Source: Pseudomonas fildesensis (GTDB taxonomy: Bacteria; Pseudomonadota; Gammaproteobacteria; Pseudomonadales; Pseudomonadaceae). Taken from it: a stretch of 64,000 bases of DNA. The DNA lies in NCBI RefSeq assembly GCF_001050345.1, contig NZ_LFMW01000039.1:1-64000 (forward strand), given 5' to 3'. The number at the start of each line of letters is the position of its first letter. Position 1 is the stretch's first letter. Positions 52,847 to 62,490 of the stretch are shown in pieces. The translations under genes and the position numbers were made by a program. The notes under the pieces are model-generated. The model worked only from the letters and a program-made list of their open reading frames with translations. It was not told the origin of the DNA and searched no databases.

Positions 52847-54672
52847 TGGGCTTTCTCCGAAGCTTTCAGCCACCACGCGCTCAGGCCCAGGCTGTAGGGC
52901 GGCGTGGTGACAAAGGCGAACCGGTTGCGGTACGCCAAGCGATGATAGTTGAGGTACCAGTTGGGAATGCTGTAGTGCTGCCACAGCAGCACCCGGTCAA
53001 GGGCGCGGCCAGCGGCCAGTTGTTCTTCGCGGGTTTTGGCCGCCAGCAGTTGTTCCAGCAGGTGGTCGACGATGGGGTTGGCGATGCCTGCATAGTTCTT
53101 GCTGCCCTTGATCGCCGCCTGGCTGGAGTGGAAGTACTGCCACTGTTCAAGGCCGGGGCTGAGGGTCTGGCCGAGGGTGATCAGGATCATGTCGAAGTCG
53201 AACTGATCGAGGCGCTGCTTGTATTGCGCGCGGTCGACGGTGCGCAGGCGCGCGTCGATGCCGATGCTGATCAGGTTCTCGACATAGGGCTGCAGGATGC
53301 GCTCCAGGTTCGGGTTGACCAGCAGGATTTCGAAGCGCAGCGGTTGCCCGTCCTTGTTGAGCAGGCGTTGGCCTGACAACTTCCAGCCGGCTTCACCGAG
53401 CAGGGCCAGTGCGCGCCGCATCGTCTCGCGGGGGATGCCGCGCCCGTCGGTCTGGGGCAGGCTGAACGGTTGGGTAAACAGGTTGGCCGGCAGTTGGTCG
53501 CGGTAAGGGGAGAGCATCAGCCATTCGTGGCCGACCGGGACACCGGTGGCGGCGAATTCGCTGTTGGGGTAATAGCTCAACGTGCGTTTATACGCGCTGC
53601 TGAACAGGCTGCGGTTGGTCCATTCAAAGTCGAACATCAGCCCCAGTGCTTCGCGCACCCTGGTCTGGCTGAAGGTCGCGCGCCGCGTGTTCATGAACAG
53701 GCCCTGGCTTTGGGTCGGGATCTGGTGGGCGATCTGCGCCTTGATCACGTCGCCTCGGTTGACTGCCGGAAAGTTGTAGCCGTTCGCCCAGTTCTTGGCT
53801 TGGTGTTCGATATAGATATCAAACTCGCCGGCCTTGAAGGCTTCGAAGGCGACGTCGCTGTCGCGGTAGAACTCCACCTCGACCTTGTTGTAGTTGTAAA
53901 ATCCCTGGTTGACCGGCAGGTCCTTGCCCCAGTAATCCTTGACGCGTTCGAACACCAGTTGCCGGCCCGGGGTAACCTTGCTGATGCGGTACGGCCCGCT
54001 GCCCAGCGGCGGTTCGAACGTGGTCGCCTTGAAGTCGCGGTTTTTCCAGTAGTGCTGGGGCAGCACCGGCAGTTCGCCGAGGCGCAGGATCAGCAACGGG
54101 TTGCCGGCGCGTTTGAACACAAAGCGGATACGATGGCGGTTGAGGATGTCGACCCGCGCCACTTCCTGCAGGTTGGTGCGGTACTGCGGGTGGCCTTCGG
54201 TCAGCAGCGTGCGATAGGAAAATGCCACGTCATAGGCGGTGATCGCCTTGCCATCGTGAAAGCGGGCTTGCGGTCGCAGGTTGAACACCACCCAACTGCG
54301 GTCCTCGCTGTACTCCACCGACTGCGCGATCAGCCCATAGCTGGAGGTGGGTTCATCGCCGGACGGCGCGTACTGGCCGGTGCCGACCATCAAAGGCTCG
54401 TTCAGCTCGTTGACGCCGTATTGCAGGAAATTAGGGGTGGAGACCGGGCTTGAGCCCTTGAAAGTGTAGGGGTTCAGCGTGTCAAACGTGCCAAATGCCA
54501 TGACCCGCAAGGTCCCGCCTTTCGGCGCTGCGGGGTTTACCCAATCGAAGTGGGTGAATTTGACCGGGTACTTGAGTGTGCCGAACTGCGTGTAACCGTG
54601 GCTCTCGGTAATCGTCGCGTTCGCAGCAAAGCTCAAGGCCAGACTTATTAGTAGCAGGAGGGGACGCTTCAA
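52843..54672 (-). CDS. nppA1: Peptide-binding protein 1 of the npp transporter
   Basis: 609 residues starting at a TTG (54,672); no nearby ATG keeps the signal peptide (MKRPLLLLISLALSFAANA-TI). SBP_bac_5 family: FTHFDWVNPAAPKGGTLRVM, WVVFNLRPQARFHDGKAITAYDVAFSY, NYAGIANPIVDHLLEQLL. First gene of the operon and equivalent of PA1811, downstream of mltD as in P. aeruginosa. Upstream at 54,673-54,983 lie only REP-type repeats and promoter sequence. Confidence 0.9.
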   Translation of the reverse strand: MKRPLLLLISLALSFAANATITESHGYTQFGTLKYPVKFTHFDWVNPAAPKGGTLRVMAFGTFDTLNPYTFKGSSPVSTPNFLQYGVNELNEPLMVGTGQYAPSGDEPTSSYGLIAQSVEYSEDRSWVVFNLRPQARFHDGKAITAYDVAFSYRTLLTEGHPQYRTNLQEVARVDILNRHRIRFVFKRAGNPLLILRLGELPVLPQHYWKNRDFKATTFEPPLGSGPYRISKVTPGRQLVFERVKDYWGKDLPVNQGFYNYNKVEVEFYRDSDVAFEAFKAGEFDIYIEHQAKNWANGYNFPAVNRGDVIKAQIAHQIPTQSQGLFMNTRRATFSQTRVREALGLMFDFEWTNRSLFSSAYKRTLSYYPNSEFAATGVPVGHEWLMLSPYRDQLPANLFTQPFSLPQTDGRGIPRETMRRALALLGEAGWKLSGQRLLNKDGQPLRFEILLVNPNLERILQPYVENLISIGIDARLRTVDRAQYKQRLDQFDFDMILITLGQTLSPGLEQWQYFHSSQAAIKGSKNYAGIANPIVDHLLEQLLAAKTREEQLAAGRALDRVLLWQHYSIPNWYLNYHRLAYRNRFAFVTTPPYSLGLSAWWLKASEKAQ

Positions 54673-54806
54673 GTCAGAGATCCGATCCGGGCGGCTTGGG
54701 CTTTATGATCGGTACAGTAACAGCTTGTTCCGGTTGGAAAAAGCCGGTTGAGATGATGTAGAACCAATGTGGGAGGGGGCTTGCCCCCGATGGCTGTTTA
54801 TCAGTT

Positions 54807-54942
54807 GATCGTTCCCACGCTCTGCGTGGGAACGCCTCTGGGGGCGCTCCGCGTCCGGCCATACGCGCACGGCGCAACTGCGGCGTACGTTGTGACGCGG
54901 AGCGTCACGGACTGCATTCCCACGCAAAGCGTGGGAACGATC
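54807..54942. repeat. GATCGTTCCCACGC-type inverted repeat element
   Basis: Outer arms GATCGTTCCCACGCTCTGCG and its complement (ending GTGGGAACGATC), with inner palindromes. Half-REP sequences CCAATGTGGGAGGGGGCTTG (54,768) and CCAATGTGGGAGTGGGC (54,949) flank it. Together they fill the gap between mltD and nppA1. Confidence 0.9.
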
Positions 54943-54983
54943 AAAACCAATGTGGGAGTGGGCTCCCCAGTGCTCTTGAGGGC

Positions 54984-56393
54984 TTAACGCGGCCCGGAAA
55001 CCACCAGCATTTGCCCAGGCTTGAGCGCTTGGCCAGTACGCGGGTTCCAGCGTTTGAGATGTTGCATCTCGACGTTGAAGCGCTTGGCGACGATGTACAG
55101 CGAATCGCCTTTCTTGACCTTGTATTGCACCGGCTTCTTGCCGGCCTGGGCCACGGCGCGGCGGGTGTCTTGCATCACCAGGGTCTGGCCGACCTTGAGG
55201 GACTGACCATTGAGCTTGTTCCAGCGCTGCAGGTCATGCACATCGACCTTGTTGGCCTTGGCGATCAGTGTCAGGTTGTCGCCATTGCGCACTTTGTAGC
55301 TGCGAGTGCGCCCGGCCACCGACTTGGTCTCAACTTCGTCGAACACCGGCTTTTTCGGACGCATCGCCAACAACTCTTCCGGCTTCATCGCCGACAGGCT
55401 GCTGGTCAGCAGCTGCGCCTTGGAGCTGGGCACCAGCAAATGCTGGGGGCCGTCCAGGGTGGTGCGTTGTTTCAGGGCCGGGTTGAGCTGGAACAGCTCG
55501 TCTTCGTCGATTTCAGCCAGCGCGGCGACCCGTGACAGGTCCATGCTTTGCTTGACTTCAACCACTTCGAAGTACGGCGTGTTGGCGATCGGGTTCAGGT
55601 TGACGCCGTAGGCCTCGGGGGCCAGCACCACCTGTGACAGCGCCAGGAACTTGGGCACGTAGTCCTTTGTTTCCTGGGGCAGGGGCAGGTTCCAGTAGTC
55701 GGTGGGCAAGCCGAGCTTCTCATTACGCTCGATGGCCCGGCTCACCGTGCCTTCACCGGCGTTATAGGCCGCCAGGGCCAGCAACCAGTCGCCGTTGAAC
55801 ATGTCATGCAGACGTGTCAGATAGTCCAGGGCGGCGGTGGTGGAAGCAGTGATGTCGCGGCGGCCATCGTAGGCGCGGGTTTGGCGCAGGTTGAAGTAGC
55901 GCCCGGTGGAGGGGATGAACTGCCACAAACCGACGGCATCGCTGCGCGAATAGGCCATTGGGTTGTAGGCACTTTCAATCACTGGCAGCAGCGCCAGCTC
56001 CAGGGGCATGTTGCGTTCTTCAAGGCGTTCAACGATGTAATGAATGTAGAGACTGCCGCGTTCACCGGCGTTCTCCAGAAAGGACGGGTTGCTGGCGAAC
56101 CACAGTCGCTGTTGCTCAATACGCGGGTTGACGCCGACACCGTCCTGCAACTGAAAGCCGCGGCGCATGCGTTCCCAGACATCCTGGGGTACTTCGGGGG
56201 CAGGCTTCTCTGAGAGCCAAATAGGTTTTTGCTTGATCTTGGCAGCAAGATTGGGTTTGGGTTGCACGGTGGATTGTGCAGCGAATTGGGTCGATTGGCA
56301 GCCCGCGAGAGTTGCGGAGACAGCCACCGCCACGGCTTGAGCCAGGCGGGTCAATGCGTCTGAATGGTTGGATTTACGAATAGATGACGACAT
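54984..56393 (-). CDS. mltD: Membrane-bound lytic murein transglycosylase D
   Basis: A 469-residue lipoprotein from the ATG at 56,393. The lipobox LAGC puts the acylated Cys at 32. An SLT (GH23) domain with catalytic Glu140 in LLPVIESAYNP is followed by SDAVGLWQFIPSTGRYF and LAALAAYNAGEG-like sequence. Two LysM peptidoglycan-binding repeats lie at the C-terminus (YKVRNGDNLTLIAKANKV; YKVKKGDSLYIVAKRFNV). It cuts glycan strands to 1,6-anhydro products at the outer membrane. Located between gloB and npp, as PA1812. Confidence 0.95.
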   Translation of the reverse strand: MSSSIRKSNHSDALTRLAQAVAVAVSATLAGCQSTQFAAQSTVQPKPNLAAKIKQKPIWLSEKPAPEVPQDVWERMRRGFQLQDGVGVNPRIEQQRLWFASNPSFLENAGERGSLYIHYIVERLEERNMPLELALLPVIESAYNPMAYSRSDAVGLWQFIPSTGRYFNLRQTRAYDGRRDITASTTAALDYLTRLHDMFNGDWLLALAAYNAGEGTVSRAIERNEKLGLPTDYWNLPLPQETKDYVPKFLALSQVVLAPEAYGVNLNPIANTPYFEVVEVKQSMDLSRVAALAEIDEDELFQLNPALKQRTTLDGPQHLLVPSSKAQLLTSSLSAMKPEELLAMRPKKPVFDEVETKSVAGRTRSYKVRNGDNLTLIAKANKVDVHDLQRWNKLNGQSLKVGQTLVMQDTRRAVAQAGKKPVQYKVKKGDSLYIVAKRFNVEMQHLKRWNPRTGQALKPGQMLVVSGPR

Positions 56394-56491
56394 TGGCTGG
56401 AAGTAAGTTCCGGGCAAAAATGTCGGGCGATTCTAGAAAGTGCTTTGGTTCCGGTCAACCATTCAGAAATTACGTATCAGATTGCATCGCG

Positions 56492-57259
56492 TTAGAACTT
56501 ATCTTTCCACGCCCTCAAGCTAGCAAACACCTCGGCCCCAGAGCGGTTGTCGCGGCCATTCCGTTCGTCCGCTTTTTGTTTAACAGATGTTTCAGAGGTG
56601 CGCAGGAAGGGGTTGGTACGCTTTTCCAGGGCCAGGTTAGAAGGCAGTGTGATCTCGCCGCGAGCCCGCTGTTGGCGAACGTTTTCCACCCGCTCGGCGA
56701 TATCGGCATTGTCCGGTTCCACGGCCTGGGCAAATTTGAGGTTACTTTGTGTGTACTCATGGGTGCAGTACACCAATGTATCCGCCGGCAGGGCCGCGAG
56801 GCGCTCCAGGGAGGTGTGCATCTGCTCCGGCGTGCCTTCGAACAGGCGGCCGCAACCGGCAGCGAACAGGGTATCGCCACACAACAGTACGCCCTCGTGA
56901 TAAAAGGCAATGTGGCCCAGGGTATGGCCGGGCACGGCATAGACGTCGAAGTCCCAGCCCAGCAGCGTGATGCGGTCGTTGTCGTCGAGGGCGATGTCCC
57001 GCGCCGGGATATTTTCGTTCGCCGGCCCGTAGACCTTGGCCCCTGTAACACTTTTCAGTTGCTCGACCCCGCCGACATGATCATGGTGATGATGCGTGAC
57101 CAGGATATCGCTCAGGGTCCACTGCGGGTTTTGCTTGAGCCAGGCCAGTACGGGCGCGGCATCGCCAGGGTCGACCACGGCGCAGCGTTTGGCTTGAGGG
57201 TCTTGTAACAACCAGATGTAGTTGTCGGTGAAGGCGGGCAGGGCACTGATCTGTATCAT
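56492..57259 (-). CDS. gloB: Hydroxyacylglutathione hydrolase (glyoxalase II)
   Basis: 255 residues from the ATG at 57,259. Metallo-beta-lactamase fold with the two-metal motif THHHHDHVGG (55-64), PGHTLGHIAFY and a C-terminal glutathione-contact region (HEYTQSNLKFA, RTNPFLR). It hydrolyses S-lactoylglutathione in methylglyoxal detoxification. It is divergent from the methyltransferase gene. Confidence 0.95.
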   Translation of the reverse strand: MIQISALPAFTDNYIWLLQDPQAKRCAVVDPGDAAPVLAWLKQNPQWTLSDILVTHHHHDHVGGVEQLKSVTGAKVYGPANENIPARDIALDDNDRITLLGWDFDVYAVPGHTLGHIAFYHEGVLLCGDTLFAAGCGRLFEGTPEQMHTSLERLAALPADTLVYCTHEYTQSNLKFAQAVEPDNADIAERVENVRQQRARGEITLPSNLALEKRTNPFLRTSETSVKQKADERNGRDNRSGAEVFASLRAWKDKF

Positions 57260-57324
57260 TCTTCGATTCGCCAAGCTGAACACATTGGTGCATCTTAGAA
57301 CGTCTAGGCGAGTTGGAGAATGCA

Positions 57325-58083
57325 ATGACTGATAAAGCGTTCGCCCAGGCCGATCCTGAATGGCTGGCCCTGATCAGCGCAGCCCGTGAATGGCTGTCCG
57401 GGCCCATCGGGCAATTCCTGCTGGATGAAGAACGGCAAATGCTCGAAGACGAGCTGGGCCGGTTCTTTGGCGGTTACCTTGTGCATTACGGCCCCTCGGC
57501 CCAGACGCCGCCTCCCGCGCCGCAAGTGCAGCGCAATGTGCGCCTTGGCGCGCCGTTGCCGGGGGTGGAGATTGTGTGCGAGGAACAGGCCTGGCCGTTG
57601 AGCGAGCACGCCGCCGACGTGGTGGTGCTGCAGCATGGCCTGGATTTCTGCCTGTCACCCCACGGCTTGTTGCGCGAAGCCGCCAGCAGCGTGCGCCCAG
57701 GTGGCCATTTGCTGATTGTCGGCATCAACCCCTGGAGCAGCTGGGGCCTGCGCCATGTATTCGCCCATGACGCACTGCGCCAGGCACGCTGCATCTCGCC
57801 TTCACGAGTGGGAGACTGGCTGAACCTGCTGGGCTTCGCGCTGGAGAAACGCCGCTTCGGGTGCTATCGTCCGCCGCTTGCGTCGACCAAGTGGCAGGGC
57901 CGTCTAGCCGGGTGGGAACGTCGGGCGGGGGCCTGGCAACTGTCGGGTGGCGGTTTTTATTTATTGGTGGCACGCAAGATCGTGGTCGGGCTGCGGCCGG
58001 TGCGCCAGGTGCTACGTCAGCCCATGGGCAAGCTGGTGCCGATGCCGATGGCCAAGGTCAATCGCAAGCAAAGCGAACCGTAA
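57325..58083 (+). CDS. Class I SAM-dependent methyltransferase-like protein
   Basis: 252 residues from the ATG at 57,325, after GGAGA. A Methyltransf_11-type core is recognisable (VVVLQHGLDFCLSPHGLLREAASSVRPGGHLLIVGINPWSSWG), but the usual glycine-rich SAM loop near the N-terminus is weak (VRLGAPLPGVEIVCEEQ). The C-terminus is basic. The same gene lies between gloB and rnhA in P. aeruginosa. The substrate is unknown. Confidence 0.85.
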   Translation: MTDKAFAQADPEWLALISAAREWLSGPIGQFLLDEERQMLEDELGRFFGGYLVHYGPSAQTPPPAPQVQRNVRLGAPLPGVEIVCEEQAWPLSEHAADVVVLQHGLDFCLSPHGLLREAASSVRPGGHLLIVGINPWSSWGLRHVFAHDALRQARCISPSRVGDWLNLLGFALEKRRFGCYRPPLASTKWQGRLAGWERRAGAWQLSGGGFYLLVARKIVVGLRPVRQVLRQPMGKLVPMPMAKVNRKQSEP

Positions 58084-58170
58084 AACTCTCTTTTTGATTT
58101 CAGGCCGGGTTATTCGGCCTCGGGATACTGTCGGTCGATTACCGGCAGCCCGTTTTGATGGATGCAACCG

Positions 58171-58623
58171 ATGACCGATAGCGTAGAACTCTTCACCGAT
58201 GGCGCCTGCAAGGGCAACCCGGGCCCTGGCGGCTGGGGCGCGTTGCTGGTGTGTAAGGGCGTGGAGAAGGAATTGTGGGGCGGCGAAGCCAACACCACCA
58301 ACAACCGCATGGAATTGATGGGCGCCATTCGTGGCCTGGAAGAGCTCAAGCGGCGGTGTGACGTGCTGCTGGTGACCGATTCGCAATACGTGATGAAGGG
58401 CATCAACGAGTGGATGGTCAACTGGAAGAAGCGCGGTTGGAAGACGGCGGCCAAGGAACCGGTAAAAAATGCCGACCTGTGGCAACTGCTCGATGAGCAA
58501 TGCAATCGCCATAACATCACCTGGAAATGGGTGCGCGGGCATATTGGCCATCCGGGCAACGAACGGGCCGACCAACTGGCCAACCGTGGTGTGGATGACG
58601 TGCGGGGCTACAAGCAGAGCTGA
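58171..58623 (+). CDS. rnhA: Ribonuclease HI
   Basis: 150 residues from the ATG at 58,171; an ATG three codons earlier is possible. Active-site residues are visible: Asp10 (LFTDGACKGNPGPGG), Glu48 (NRMELMGAI), Asp70 (LLVTDSQYV), His124 and Asp134 (ERADQLAN). It degrades RNA in RNA-DNA hybrids. It is followed 79 bp later by dnaQ in the same direction. Confidence 0.97.
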   Translation: MTDSVELFTDGACKGNPGPGGWGALLVCKGVEKELWGGEANTTNNRMELMGAIRGLEELKRRCDVLLVTDSQYVMKGINEWMVNWKKRGWKTAAKEPVKNADLWQLLDEQCNRHNITWKWVRGHIGHPGNERADQLANRGVDDVRGYKQS

Positions 58624-58702
58624 CCTTTGAAGGTTGCCTGGGGCACGACGTGTTAACATCGCGCCCTTTGAAATACACCACACCGTTGAGAGCTGAACCC
58701 TG

Positions 58703-59449
58703 ATGGCCATCCGATCTGTTGTACTCGATACCGAAACCACCGGCATGCCGGTGACCGACGGCCACCGGATCATTGAAATCGGCTGTGTCGAACTGATGGG
58801 CCGCCGCTTGACCGGCCGTCACTTTCACGTCTACCTGCAACCGGACCGCGACAGTGACGAAGGCGCCATCGGCGTCCACGGTATCACCGACGAGTTCCTC
58901 AAGGGCAAGCCGCGTTTCGCCGAAGTCGCCGACGAGTTTTTCGAGTTCATCAACGGCGCGCAGTTGATCATCCATAACGCTGCGTTTGACGTCGGCTTCA
59001 TCAACAACGAATTTGCCCTGATGGGGCAGAAGGATCGTGCAGACATCAGTCAGCATTGCTCGATCCTCGACACATTGATGATGGCCCGCGGACGTCACCC
59101 TGGCCAACGCAACAGCCTCGATGCGTTGTGCAAACGGTATGGCGTCGACAACTCCGGCCGTGAACTCCACGGCGCTTTGCTCGACTCCGAGATTCTTGCC
59201 GACGTTTACCTGACCATGACCGGCGGCCAGACCAGCCTCTCCCTGGCCGGTAACGCCTCGGATGGCACTGGCTCGGCAGAAGGTTCGGGCAACCGCGCTT
59301 CGGAAATCCGTCGCCTGCCGGCTGATCGCAAACCGGCCCCGATCATTCGTGCCAGTGAGCAGGATCTGGCTGAGCATGCCGTGCGGTTGGAAGCGATTGC
59401 CAAGTCGGCCGGCGCGCCGGCGTTGTGGACCCAGCTCACCCAGCAATAA
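58703..59449 (+). CDS. dnaQ: DNA polymerase III epsilon subunit (3'-5' exonuclease)
   Basis: 248 residues. A DEDDh exonuclease with ExoI LDTETTG (Asp9, Glu11), ExoII HNAAFDVGFINNEF and ExoIII HGALLDSEILADVYL. A Gly/Ser-rich linker (~188-205) leads to the C-terminal segment that binds the alpha subunit. It proofreads replication errors. Confidence 0.97.
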   Translation: MAIRSVVLDTETTGMPVTDGHRIIEIGCVELMGRRLTGRHFHVYLQPDRDSDEGAIGVHGITDEFLKGKPRFAEVADEFFEFINGAQLIIHNAAFDVGFINNEFALMGQKDRADISQHCSILDTLMMARGRHPGQRNSLDALCKRYGVDNSGRELHGALLDSEILADVYLTMTGGQTSLSLAGNASDGTGSAEGSGNRASEIRRLPADRKPAPIIRASEQDLAEHAVRLEAIAKSAGAPALWTQLTQQ

Positions 59450-59460
59450 CCATCAAGCTC

Positions 59461-59542
59461 GTAGGCGCTGGCTTGCCGGCGATGAGGCCGCTGAGCCCTG
59501 CGATAATCTTGCGGACGCCATCGCCGACAAGCCGGCGCCTAC
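59461..59542. repeat. REPIN-type inverted repeat (GTAGGCGCTGGCTTGCCGG)
   Basis: Arms of 24 bases at 59,461-59,484 and 59,519-59,542 are nearly exact complements and share the GGCTTGCCGGCGATG core with the element at 30,901. It lies between dnaQ and ldcA, a 185-bp gap that holds no other feature. Confidence 0.9.
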
Positions 59543-59634
59543 AGTTGATCACCCGCGTTTTCAACCTCTTCATTCGCGTCATCGCCGCCAAGCTTCTACC
59601 CTTGAGTGCATAACCCTCAGGACTAAAAGCACTC

Positions 59635-61890
59635 ATGTACAAAGACCTGAAGTTCCCCATCCTGATCGTGCACCGCGACATCAAGGCCGACACCGTTGCC
59701 GGTGACCGGGTCCGAGGCATCGCCCGGGAGCTGGAGCAGGAGGGCTTCAGTATCTTTTCAGCCGTTGACTACGCCGAAGGCCGGCTGGTGGCGTCGACCC
59801 ATCATGGCCTGGCGTGCATGCTGATTGCCGCCGAAGGCGCCGGCGAAAACACTCACCTGCTGCAAAACATAGTCGAACTTATCCGCCTCGCGCGGGTTAG
59901 GGCGCCGAACCTGCCGATCTTCGCCCTGGGTGAGCAGGTCACGCTGGAGAACGCGCCGGCCGATGCCATGAGCGAGCTCAATCAATTACGCGGCATTCTT
60001 TATCTGTTCGAAGACACCGTGCCGTTTCTGGCTCGCCAGGTAGCCCGCGCCGCCCGCACTTACCTCGACGGTTTGTTGCCGCCGTTCTTCAAGGCCCTGG
60101 TGCAGCACACCGCCGATTCCAATTATTCCTGGCACACCCCGGGCCATGGCGGTGGCGTGGCCTATCGCAAAAGCCCGGTGGGGCAGGCGTTTCATCAGTT
60201 TTTTGGGGAAAATACCCTGCGTTCGGATTTGTCCGTATCAGTCCCGGAGCTGGGTTCGCTGCTCGACCACACCGGGCCGCTGGCCGAAGCCGAAGCCCGC
60301 GCCGCGCGCAACTTTGGCGCTGATCACACGTTCTTCGTGATCAATGGTACGTCGACTGCCAACAAGATCGTCTGGCACTCGATGGTCGCGCGTGACGACC
60401 TGGTGCTGGTCGACCGCAACTGCCATAAGTCGGTGTTGCATTCGATCATCATGACCGGCGCGATCCCGCTCTACCTGTGCCCGGAGCGCAACGAGTTGGG
60501 CATTATCGGTCCGATTCCCCTGAGCGAGTTCAGCCCCGAGTCGATCTGCGCCAAGATCGACGCAAGCCCCCTGACCCGTGGGCGGCCACCCAAAGTTAAG
60601 TTGGCCGTGGTCACCAATTCCACCTACGACGGCCTGTGCTACAACGCTGAGCTGATCAAGCAACAATTGGGCAACAGTGTCGAGGTGTTGCACTTTGATG
60701 AGGCCTGGTACGCCTACGCGGCCTTCCATGAGTTCTTCGCCGGGCGTTACGGCATGGGCACCTCACGTACCCCGGACAGCCCGCTGGTGTTTACCACCCA
60801 CTCAACACACAAACTGCTCGCGGCGTTCAGCCAGGCCTCAATGATCCACGTGCAGGACGGCGGCGCGCGGCAGCTGGACCGGGATCGTTTCAACGAAGCG
60901 TTCATGATGCACATCTCCACGTCGCCGCAATACAGCATCATCGCTTCGCTGGACGTGGCTTCGGCGATGATGGAAGGCCCTGCCGGGCGCTCCCTGCTGC
61001 AGGAAATGTTCGACGAAGCCCTGAGCTTTCGCCGCGCGCTGGCCAACCTGCGCCAGCATATTGCCGCCGAGGACTGGTGGTTTTCCATCTGGCAGCCACC
61101 CTCGGTGGCCGGCATCGACCGGGTCGCCACGGCGGATTGGCTGTTGCAACCCCAGGACGATTGGCATGGCTTTGGTGACGTCGCCGAAGACTACGTGCTG
61201 CTCGACCCGATCAAAGTGACGCTGGTGATGCCAGGCCTCAACGCCGGTGGCGCCTTGAGCGACTGCGGGATTCCCGCCGCAGTGGTCAGCAAATTCCTCT
61301 GGGAGCGTGGGCTGGTGGTGGAAAAGACCGGGCTGTATTCGTTCCTTGTGTTGTTTTCCATGGGCATCACCAAAGGCAAATGGAGTACCTTGCTCACCGA
61401 ATTGCTGGAGTTCAAGCGCAGCTACGACGCCAACGCAAGCCTGGCCAGTTGCCTGCCATCGGTGTTCACCCAGGGCCCTGTGCGCTACCAGGGTCTGGGG
61501 TTGCGCGACCTGTGCGATCAATTGCATAGCTGTTACCGTAGCAACGCCACGGCAAAACACCTAAAACGGATGTACACCGTTTTGCCGGAAATCGCGATGA
61601 AACCGGCCGACGCCTATGACCAATTGGTGAGGGGCGAAGTGGAGGCGGTCTCGATTGACGCCTTGCCAGGGCGCATCGCAGCCGTGATGCTGGTGCCGTA
61701 TCCGCCGGGCATCCCATTGATTATGCCGGGTGAGCGCTTTACCGAGTCGACGCGATCGATCATCGACTACCTGGCATTTGCCCGCACGTTCGATAGCAGT
61801 TTTCCCGGTTTTGTCGCGGATGTGCATGGGTTGCAACACGAAGACGACGGCAGTGGTCGTTGTTACACCGTCGATTGCATCAAGGGTTAA
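59635..61890 (+). CDS. ldcA: Lysine decarboxylase (PLP fold I, Orn/Lys/Arg decarboxylase family)
   Basis: 751 residues, the length I recall for P. aeruginosa LdcA (PA1818). An N-terminal wing domain (~1-130) is followed by the PLP domain with SNYSWHTPGHGGGVAYRKSP, DRNCHKSVLHS, and the PLP Lys in FTTHSTHKLLAAFSQASM. The C-terminal domain carries PYPPGIPLIMPGER. It decarboxylates L-lysine to cadaverine; arginine or ornithine activity cannot be excluded from sequence alone. The downstream acetyltransferase starts 3 bp after the stop. Confidence 0.92.
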   Translation: MYKDLKFPILIVHRDIKADTVAGDRVRGIARELEQEGFSIFSAVDYAEGRLVASTHHGLACMLIAAEGAGENTHLLQNIVELIRLARVRAPNLPIFALGEQVTLENAPADAMSELNQLRGILYLFEDTVPFLARQVARAARTYLDGLLPPFFKALVQHTADSNYSWHTPGHGGGVAYRKSPVGQAFHQFFGENTLRSDLSVSVPELGSLLDHTGPLAEAEARAARNFGADHTFFVINGTSTANKIVWHSMVARDDLVLVDRNCHKSVLHSIIMTGAIPLYLCPERNELGIIGPIPLSEFSPESICAKIDASPLTRGRPPKVKLAVVTNSTYDGLCYNAELIKQQLGNSVEVLHFDEAWYAYAAFHEFFAGRYGMGTSRTPDSPLVFTTHSTHKLLAAFSQASMIHVQDGGARQLDRDRFNEAFMMHISTSPQYSIIASLDVASAMMEGPAGRSLLQEMFDEALSFRRALANLRQHIAAEDWWFSIWQPPSVAGIDRVATADWLLQPQDDWHGFGDVAEDYVLLDPIKVTLVMPGLNAGGALSDCGIPAAVVSKFLWERGLVVEKTGLYSFLVLFSMGITKGKWSTLLTELLEFKRSYDANASLASCLPSVFTQGPVRYQGLGLRDLCDQLHSCYRSNATAKHLKRMYTVLPEIAMKPADAYDQLVRGEVEAVSIDALPGRIAAVMLVPYPPGIPLIMPGERFTESTRSIIDYLAFARTFDSSFPGFVADVHGLQHEDDGSGRCYTVDCIKG

Positions 61891-61892
61891 GT

Positions 61893-62480
61893 ATGTTTAT
61901 GCAAGCTGTAATGAACCCGAAGTATCCAGGGCTCAGTGTGCGAGTCGCCGACGAAGGCTTCGACGCCTACGTGTGGGGCAATGATTTCAGCTTTGAGGTC
62001 AGCGCCTATGGTGTGCCGGAGATGGGTAAGCGGGTCGATCAGTGGCCCGTGGAGCGCATCCTGCCGTACCGCAAGTGCTACGGCATCGATCCGGAAGAGT
62101 TCGCCAGTTTCCGCGATGCGCCAGACAGTGCGATTTTCATGGCGTATCTGGATGATCGTGCCGTAGGGCATATCGTGGTCAGCACCAATTGGAATGGCTT
62201 TGCCCACGTCGACGAGTTGGCGGTCATCTTGCCTGCGCGGCGTCACGGGGTGGCCAAGGCACTGTTGGATGTGGCGCAGTTCTGGAGCCGCAAGAAAAAC
62301 CTGCCGGGCATGATGCTCGAAACCCAGAACAACAACCTTGGTGCCTGCCGCCTTTACGAGCGTTGCGGGTATGTGATGGGCGGGATTGATCAACTGCGTT
62401 ATCGCGGTATCGACCCGCAAACCCGCGAAGTGGCGATATTCTGGTATCGGTTGTTCAAGGCCGAAGTCGACGCAGTTTGA
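61893..62480 (+). CDS. GNAT-family N-acetyltransferase
   Basis: 195 residues from the ATG at 61,893; a second ATG at 61,899 is possible. The acetyl-CoA region is HVDELAVILPARRHGVAKALLDVAQFWSRK, and the C-terminal half is typical (MLETQNNNLGACRLYERCGYVMGG). It is tightly coupled to ldcA, which suggests it may acetylate cadaverine or a related amine. That is inference from context; the substrate is not recognisable. Confidence 0.88.
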   Translation: MFMQAVMNPKYPGLSVRVADEGFDAYVWGNDFSFEVSAYGVPEMGKRVDQWPVERILPYRKCYGIDPEEFASFRDAPDSAIFMAYLDDRAVGHIVVSTNWNGFAHVDELAVILPARRHGVAKALLDVAQFWSRKKNLPGMMLETQNNNLGACRLYERCGYVMGGIDQLRYRGIDPQTREVAIFWYRLFKAEVDAV

Positions 62481-62490
62481 CGCTGACTCT

